DNA from: Tricholoma matsutake
Taxonomy: Eukaryota > Basidiomycota > Agaricomycetes > Agaricales > Tricholomataceae
Direction: 5' to 3'
DNA: 64,000 bases
Assembly: GCA_026075535.2 (NCBI GenBank)
Contig: AP026547.1
Location: 8,432,001-8,496,000, forward strand
Below the pieces are notes generated by a model, which saw only the letters and a program-made list of their open reading frames with translations, did not search any database and was not told where the DNA came from. Position numbers and translations under genes: made by a program. How positions within the stretch are numbered: the first letter of the stretch is position 1; every line of letters begins with the position of its first letter. This document shows, in pieces, positions 58,099-64,000 of the stretch.

Positions 58099-59184
58099 TT
58101 AAAAACCCTCGTCCCCTATTAAGGCAAGAGCTTTCTCCTTTCCTTCTTCGTCGAGTTCTTTCATGATCGCTCAGATCTTCGAGTAGGCTTCTCTGCCTTT
58201 GTTCTTTGGGAAAGGCCAGTCCTTGGTCCTTGTCTCCCCTTTCTTATGTTCGGTTGCTCTGTGTCCTGGTTGGTGGCACACAAAGCATAATCCCTTCTTC
58301 ATGTGCTCAATCCTCTCTGTGTTGGAGAGTCAGTTGATCTCGAGTGGGCCTTCCTTTGATTTGGAGTTGGGCAGCTTCCTTGCTAAGGCCTCTTGTGCCT
58401 TCCCAGCTATGGCTCTTGCTCTTCTCCATTGTCCATCATACTTGGAGGCAGTGTTGATCATCCCTTCTAACATGGTGGGGATTGTTTCCATGTTAAAGAC
58501 TCTCTCGAGGAGTCTTGGGTTCAGCCCATCCATGAAGAGCTCAATGAGGGCGGTGTCATCATTGATTCCTGCCTTCCCTCGCAGGATTCGGAACTGCGCT
58601 ATGTAGTCCTCCAGGTCCTGTCCCTGCTTCAATGTTTTCATGTCTGTCCTGGCTCTGCCAGCTTTGTCAATCGGTGTGAACGCCATTTTGAGCGCCACTT
58701 CGAAGGTCGACCATGTTCCTAGGTCTTCCTTCTCTGCCCATGTCTGTGCCCAGGGCGGGGCGGTTCCTCCATTCATAAATGACAATGCAAAGATGATTTT
58801 CTTTTCATCGGTGTCATAGATTCTGTGGTTCACTCTCAAATAGAGTTTTACTTCTTGTAAGAACTTTGCAGTTCTCGTTCGGTCCCCTGTGAAGTCAGAG
58901 GGGGTTCGGATTCTAATCTCCTTGGTAGATGCAGTGGGTTCGGTAGACATGTTGGCGTTGTTGTTGGATAGGGAGAATGGATCTTGTTCTGGGGTTTCTT
59001 CTTTATCGAAGGATCTAAAATCCTCTTCATCGAGGTATTGGGGTTCTTCGTCACTGGTTCTCCTTGAGAACCACTTCTGTGCTGGTTCCGAGTATCGTAC
59101 TAGTCGACCCTGGTATCTATACCACAGGGTTCTTCCTGATGATGCTCTGGTTGGAGGTCTATCTGGGCTTTGTCTGAAAGACAT
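58099..59184 (-). pseudogene. gypsy 3 gag with zinc knuckle
   Basis: The ATG at 59184 (MSFRQSPDRPPTRASSG) leads through an acidic leader to the gag core (IRTPSDFTGDRTRTAKFLQ; LSFMNGGTAPPWAQTW; LEDYIAQFRILRGKAGI; ALIELFMDGLNPRLLERV). A TGA at 58330 follows GPLEIN. The same frame then continues through a knuckle CFVCHQPGHRATEH, in which the last ligand is histidine, and past another TGA, to a TAA at 58099-58101. Pol is in a different frame and begins 18 bases downstream (on the minus strand). Confidence 0.88.
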
Positions 59185-59231
59185 TGTGTCTGCACCTAGG
59201 TAGGTGGACGGTGTAGATCAGCTTGACATTT

Positions 59232-59986
59232 TGTTAAGACTATAGGTCTCAACTCAGCCTAGTCTTTGTATGTTGCAGTTGGAGGCTTTCCAACTGTATC
59301 GGTTCTTGCAGTAAGAGGCTTTCTTACTGTATTGGGTTCTGTTTGGGACTTGGTGCTTCCTAAGTCGATACGGCTATCTGTACTCAGAGGCTTTCTGAGT
59401 AGACTGTCAGTTCGTGTATCACAGTTGGAGGCTTTCCAACTGTCAAGTTCGAGTTATCACAGCTAGGGGCTTCCTAAGCTGTCGAGTGTTCTGGTTGAGT
59501 CTAAGACCATTATTTGAATTAGGTCAAGCTGGAGAATACACAGAGTGTAGCTACAGCTTATATACTGTTCCAGGACTATCTATCGTCCAATCAGAAGGTG
59601 AGATGCTTATCAGGTAAATATAGACAAGAACAATAGAAACAATAGGCCTCATGCCTCGCATGAGGCGTCTGATGTCAAGGAGTGCTGCGGTGCAGCATAT
59701 CAGAGAACAATAAGAGATAAGCCTCATGCCTAGCATGAGGCGTCCGATGTCACGGATCCAATGTCAAGGATCCAATGTCAAGGACATACTGCGGCACAGC
59801 ATGTCAATCGTGAGGGTCCAACATCATGGACCTCATGTAAAGGGGTTGTCATACTACGGTGTGTGTGGGAGTGGATTCAGGTGCATGGAGTCACCATGCG
59901 TCAAGGTGTCTCCTGTCAGAAGTGAGTTGAGTCGAACAGAAAAATGAAGTGCCCGGTCTTGCGGGTCCAGATAACAAATCGTAACA
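59232..59986 (-). repeat. gypsy 3, 5' LTR (755 bp, expanded)
   Basis: Same ends as the partner LTR, but about 103 bp longer. The extra DNA lies near 59665-59790, where the CCTCATGCCTNGCATGAGG palindrome and the GATCCAATGTCAAG motif are repeated. Confidence 0.93.
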
Positions 59987-59991
59987 GTCAC

Positions 59992-61316
59992 CTCTTAAAC
60001 CTTTGATACTACTTCTCATCATATCTCTCCTCTCCGAACTCAACACCGAGGTCCTCAAATACGCAAAAGTGATGCCTGATCATGGTGTCACCAAAGAGGT
60101 CAACTTCGAAGTGTGGGGGAAAGGTTTTTGTGAGAAGATGGTAAGTTTCCGCTTCTTATTTGATATTCGGATTCTAACACAATATGTTCAGGTGGAATAC
60201 AACGAACTGGCAGACAACTTGGGTGAAGAGTGCGACTTGACTGTGCAACAGGTCATTGACGAGGTTTTTGAGCTTTTCAAACTGATGGCTTGACACGAAT
60301 GGCTTTCATGGGGGGGGACTTTTTGATTGCAGATCTGAGTGAGCAGGTAGAGTGAGAGTGAAGGGAAGAGGAAGCGAGATGGGTTCAGGAGGAGGAGGAG
60401 GCTCACAGGGTAGAGGAAGATGTGAAGAAGGCAAAGATTGAGGCTTGGAGGGGGGCATTAGGGGATGCTTGAAATGCAGCCCTTGCTGTGTTTCATGCTA
60501 AAACTTTGTTGAAGGAGGAGCTACAATGACAAAATGCAGAGTTAGCAGCTGAAGTGCAAGCAATCAAGAAGGCAGAGGCTGGGGAGGATGATGAAGACGA
60601 GGATGTAGGGGAACTCCCAGTAATTAAAATAGGAAAATGGAAGGCCGTGGAGGTCAATGCAAATGATGACAAAGAAGATGAGCTTGGTGAGGATGCGATG
60701 GAGGTGAAGTTCACAACAGGCAAACTGCTTGAGCTCAAGGGTCCAGTAAGTTTTTTCGTTTGGCTTTGATGTCTTTTCTGATTGCTAACAATTTTGTAGT
60801 GCAATCATTGTGCTGGGTTCAAGTCCCAGCTGTTGTGTGTTGTCAAGGAGGGAGCCCTGAAGTGCATGAAGTGCACTCAAGCAGTGCAGGGGTGCTACTG
60901 GGAAGGGGTCTTGAGGCGGGGACTTTGCAAAGGTGAAGCGAGAGGATTTGGGGTCACAAAACAAGATTCATGCCCAAAACCAGGTACAAAATTTATTTGA
61001 ACTTGTTGAAGGCCATTCTAACACTTTTGTTTGGATTGTTTTAGCACTTTGAATTTGGGTTGTGGGGCCTGTTGAGACAGAGGGGATGGTTGTGGGGCCA
61101 TCAAAACCGTCGACACCAAAGTCGAAGCACCAGAAGTGGTCATTGAAAGGAAAGGGGAAAGGGAAGGAGGTTCAGGTGGTCAAAGAGGTCAAAGGGGCTG
61201 AGGATGAGTGGATAGCATGTTGTGGTTTGATTGTGGTGAAGCTGATGCAGAAAAAGAATGAGATGGAGATATTGGGACAAAAAATAGAGTTATTAGAAGT
61301 TATGTTGGAAGAGTAG
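59992..61316 (+). pseudogene. unknown gene, 5' end cut by gypsy 3
   Basis: Exon-like segments on the plus strand are separated by clear short introns: 60141-60191 (51 nt, GTAAGT...CAG) and 60746-60799 (54 nt, GTAAG...TAG). The first exons give NFEVWGKGFCEKM and VEYNELADNLGEECDLTVQQ. A charged coiled stretch with stops follows, then an acidic segment (EAGEDDEDEDVGELPVIKIG), then a Cys-rich segment (CNHCAGFKSQLLCVVKEGALKC). A final K/G-rich part ends LLEVMLEE at 61316. Not recognised. The order acidic stretch then cysteine cluster is common in repetitive mushroom genes. The 5' part was separated by the gypsy 3 insertion. Confidence 0.45.
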
Positions 61317-61380
61317 AGAAAAAAAAAGCTTCATTGTATTCTTTGTTTTTTAAATTCTGTGAGTCTCGAAAAGTAGCAAT

Positions 61381-61415
61381 AAGAAAGTAAGAAAGAAAGA
61401 AAGAAGAAAAAGAGA
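61381..61415 (+). repeat. GAAA-type microsatellite
   Basis: A run of AAGAAAGTAAGAAAGAAAG and related units lies in the gap between the unknown gene and gypsy 4. Confidence 0.7.
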
Positions 61416-61555
61416 ATAAGGGAAAGGCTCAGTAGATCATCATGGCCGAAAAACCCTTTTGGAGTGTGCATGACCACGCTATAATGCAACTTGTATTGTA
61501 CACTGAAAGAAGTCGAAGTCATAGGTAAGTGATTGCAAACAGGGAAAAAGGAATA

Positions 61556-64000
61556 ATTATTCATCTTCGAAGTCCGGAAGGTCTTCGGGAATATCTTCAT
61601 TGACATTTGAAGTGTTTCAAAGTTTTTTGAGACATTCTGAGTCAATATTGAGGAAGTTTGGGGGAAGTGGAATAGATTTTTGAGCAAAATAAGGGAGAAG
61701 TTGGAAAGTGGTGACTAGTCAATGAAATTCTGATCCATCGAGTTTGCAGATGATGTAGGCTCCTCCATAGTTTTGATCGATGATGATGAGGGGACCTAAA
61801 TATTGAGGTCGCATCTTGTGATTGAGAGATTTCTCGATTTGCATGTTGCAAAGTAGGACCAGGTCGCCTTTTTCGAAGTTGTAGTCATGCATCATTTGTT
61901 TGTGAACGAGTTCAAAACATTTTGTGGCTTTGAGTCGAGCAGTATAGACTTTTGAATATAGAAGTTTGAGGTTGGATGATCGTTTCTGTAGTGCTATTGC
62001 TCTTCGAGCGATGAGATCGGTTGTCAATAAGATAGAATCGGGAGGGGGTTGCAAGTATGTTGCTTCAGAGATGTTGAGTGGGGTTAGGGGATGTGATCCT
62101 GTAACTGCAAAGTAAGGAGAGCAACCCATACATCTATGAACCATAACTTGTTCTGCCCAAAACACAGAGTGTGCTCCAGCTGACCATTTGCTCTGATCTC
62201 CATCGACTGCTTTGAATAATGATTGTCGAATATCAAAGTGGGCTTGTTCAATGATTCCATTCACATGAGAATTGTAACCGCTAATCTGAATGTGCTTAAT
62301 GTGATATCATTTCGAAAGGTACTCCAATGCTGCGATGAAGGCTGATCTGTTATCACTCACAATTTCATATAGTGAACCCCATCTACAAATGATATCTTCG
62401 AAGATCCAGTCCCCGAGGGTTGTGGCATTTTCTTCTCGAAGGTTTCACCACTCAGGATAAGTCGTTAGTGAACATCGACCTTGTACAATATACTTGAATC
62501 TGCTCAAGGGAGGCATTTGCATGGTATCAATGTAGACTTTGCCGAATAAAGGTGTGGGTGTGGCGACAGTAGGTGGGATAAGGAGATTTCAAGTTTGTCA
62601 TACTTGGCACAGGTGGCAAGTGCAAATATACCATGCAATGTCCACTTTCATGTTAGGCCACCAGAGTCGTAAGGATATAACAGATTTCATCACAAAGATC
62701 ATTTTGTGTCCGATATTGTTGTGAGCTGCACGAATAACTTCGAGATGATGTTCAGGAATTGCGATGATTTTGTGAGCTCCATGAGAGTCCTTTCTCCAAA
62801 GTTTGCCACAATCTAAGAAGAATTCAGTGCAATATTGAACAAAGGTAGCATATTTGGAATCTGATAAATCTGGAGGTCATACTAAATCCTCTAACCATTT
62901 TTGAATGTGAATTAATCTTTTGTCATCCTTTTTTGCATTGTTCATTCATGGGACATTGTTGTAGGTCAGATCCTCCCCCTTACTGAGATCTGAAGAGAGG
63001 GAGAGTGTCGAAACTTGATAGGAAGTGAAGGGATGAGTCATAATGGGATTGATTTGGTGTACAAAACCATGAAGATGGTCGATCCAGTCTCCAAAATTGT
63101 TTTTGTTATTGAACTGGCCATCTTCGTCTTGTGGAGGACATCTTGAAAGTCCATCTGGACCATGATGTGTACCTGCAACATGAACTAATGTGAAGTGAAA
63201 AGTGAGAATCGAGATGATCCATTGATTGATGCTAGCACTAGGTGCAATATCAGGATTCGAGAGCATCCCTTTGATATACCTTGCATCGACTTCAATGATG
63301 AGGTTTCGGACTCCTATTAGGTACAATTAAAGTGCTCTGAGAGTGCAATATAGACTGTAGAGTTTGAGTTTCGCTTGCAAGAACCAGGATTCATGGTCGT
63401 TAAGCATGATCAAGCCAAACTGACTGTAATATCATTTTTGAGGGTTGTCAGGATTGCATTGTGCAAGAAAGAAACCAATAGCGATGTATGAAGTGTCAAC
63501 TGATAGGATAACTGGGGCAGTGGATGAGTAGTTGATAGCACAAATTGCTGGGGAATTGATGAGTGCTTGCTTCAGGTCTTCCTGTGCTGTGATTTGTTTT
63601 GGTCCAAATTCGAAAGGGACATTTTTTTGTGTAAGGTGTATTAGAGCTGTAGCACATTGAGCAAAGTTTTGAATAAAGATATGACAAACTCCAATAGTCC
63701 CTAAAAATGCCTTGACTTTGGTAAGGCTTCAACAGGGTCCCCATTTGCTAACTGCTGCAATGCAAGTGGGATCGGCCATATGATCTTCAATATTGCATCA
63801 ATGACCTAAAATGATTATTTTGGGGATGCAAAGATAGAGTTTCAGACCAGAAAAGGTTCCTCCACAATACTTCATGCATTGGACTATATGATTTAGACTC
63901 CCAAAATGTTCCCAAACAAAGCATCAAATGCCTGGATTATCAGCAATCATTTTGTAAGATCCTCCAATCATTGGATATTCCAATTTTGGACCCTTAACTG
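61556..64000 (-). pseudogene. gypsy element 4 pol (RT/RNase H-integrase), partial
   Basis: Reading leftward from the window edge: RT-connection and RNase H (ITAQEDLKQALINSPA; VILSVDTSYIAIGFFLAQC; RNLIIEVDARYIKGML; LVHVAGTHHGPDGLSR). Then an integrase with an H..H...CHLCQ finger and WWPNMKVDIAW (about 62600-62750), the SDNRSAFIAAL segment, NGIIEQAHFDIRQSLFK (about 62230), and the C-terminal LGPLIIIDQNYGGAYI region ending DLPDFEDE at 61556. Many stops and shifts. It belongs to a gypsy lineage different from elements 1-3 and shows no chromodomain. Protease, gag and LTRs are out of view or lost. Confidence 0.85.

Larger units (their letters stand above)
52424..59986 (-). mobile_element. Ty3/gypsy element 3 (chromovirus), complete
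   Basis: LTRs at 52424-53075 (652 bp) and 59232-59986 (755 bp) flank gag, pol and an additional third ORF, all on the minus strand. The target duplication GTCAC is exact (52419-52423 and 59987-59991). The LTR ends are TGTTA...TAACA. The length difference comes from an expanded palindromic block in the 5' LTR. Pol has only one in-frame stop, making this the best preserved retroelement here. Confidence 0.95.

Overview
The window looks like a chromosome segment of a mushroom-forming basidiomycete (Agaricomycete). The evidence is spliceosomal introns of about 50 nt, chromodomain Ty3/gypsy elements, and the transposon and repeat-gene families typical of that group: KDZ, Tnp2-like and Plavaka transposases, plus DUF6698-like and DUF6532-like genes. 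All family names are from recognition of motifs by eye; no search was run.

Most of the sequence is decayed, nested mobile DNA. From 1 to 1143 is the 5' end of a minus-strand Ty1/copia element. From about 2870 to 11775 is an old gypsy remnant whose gag is split by a complete copia element (3475-9076, duplication TCATG). That copia carries a 374-bp MITE in its integrase, and the gypsy carries another MITE at 10430-10911. A complete chromodomain gypsy follows (15420-21456, duplication ACCAG). From about 22.15 to 28.0 kb lie minus-strand KDZ and Tnp2-like transposase pseudogenes, each cut by a MITE with an 8-bp target duplication. A candidate 8.5-kb element (29210-37682), bounded by matching inverted termini, holds a Plavaka transposase and a divergently transcribed DUF6698-like gene. 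From about 48.8 to 51.3 kb is a DUF6532-like gene split by an 813-bp MITE. A complete minus-strand gypsy (52424-59986, duplication GTCAC) has an extra zinc-knuckle ORF downstream of pol. A truncated unknown gene and a fourth gypsy (pol only) run to the right edge.

Between them, from 38.2 to 47.8 kb, is an island of intact, visibly CpG-richer genes: an ankyrin-transmembrane-vWA protein, a trypsin-fold serine protease, a beta-propeller-ankyrin-transmembrane protein, and a shorter propeller paralogue. Protease and propeller-ankyrin gene are divergent across 269 bp. The ankyrin-plus-membrane module is clearly shared between two proteins of otherwise different architecture. This modular recognition/effector-like cluster is the best candidate in the window for an undescribed system; its function is inference.

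Decay is dominated by CpG transitions. LTR pairs differ mostly as CA versus TG at the same site, and most in-frame stops in the elements are TGA where an arginine codon (CGA) is expected. This suggests methylated, silenced transposons around an unmethylated gene island.
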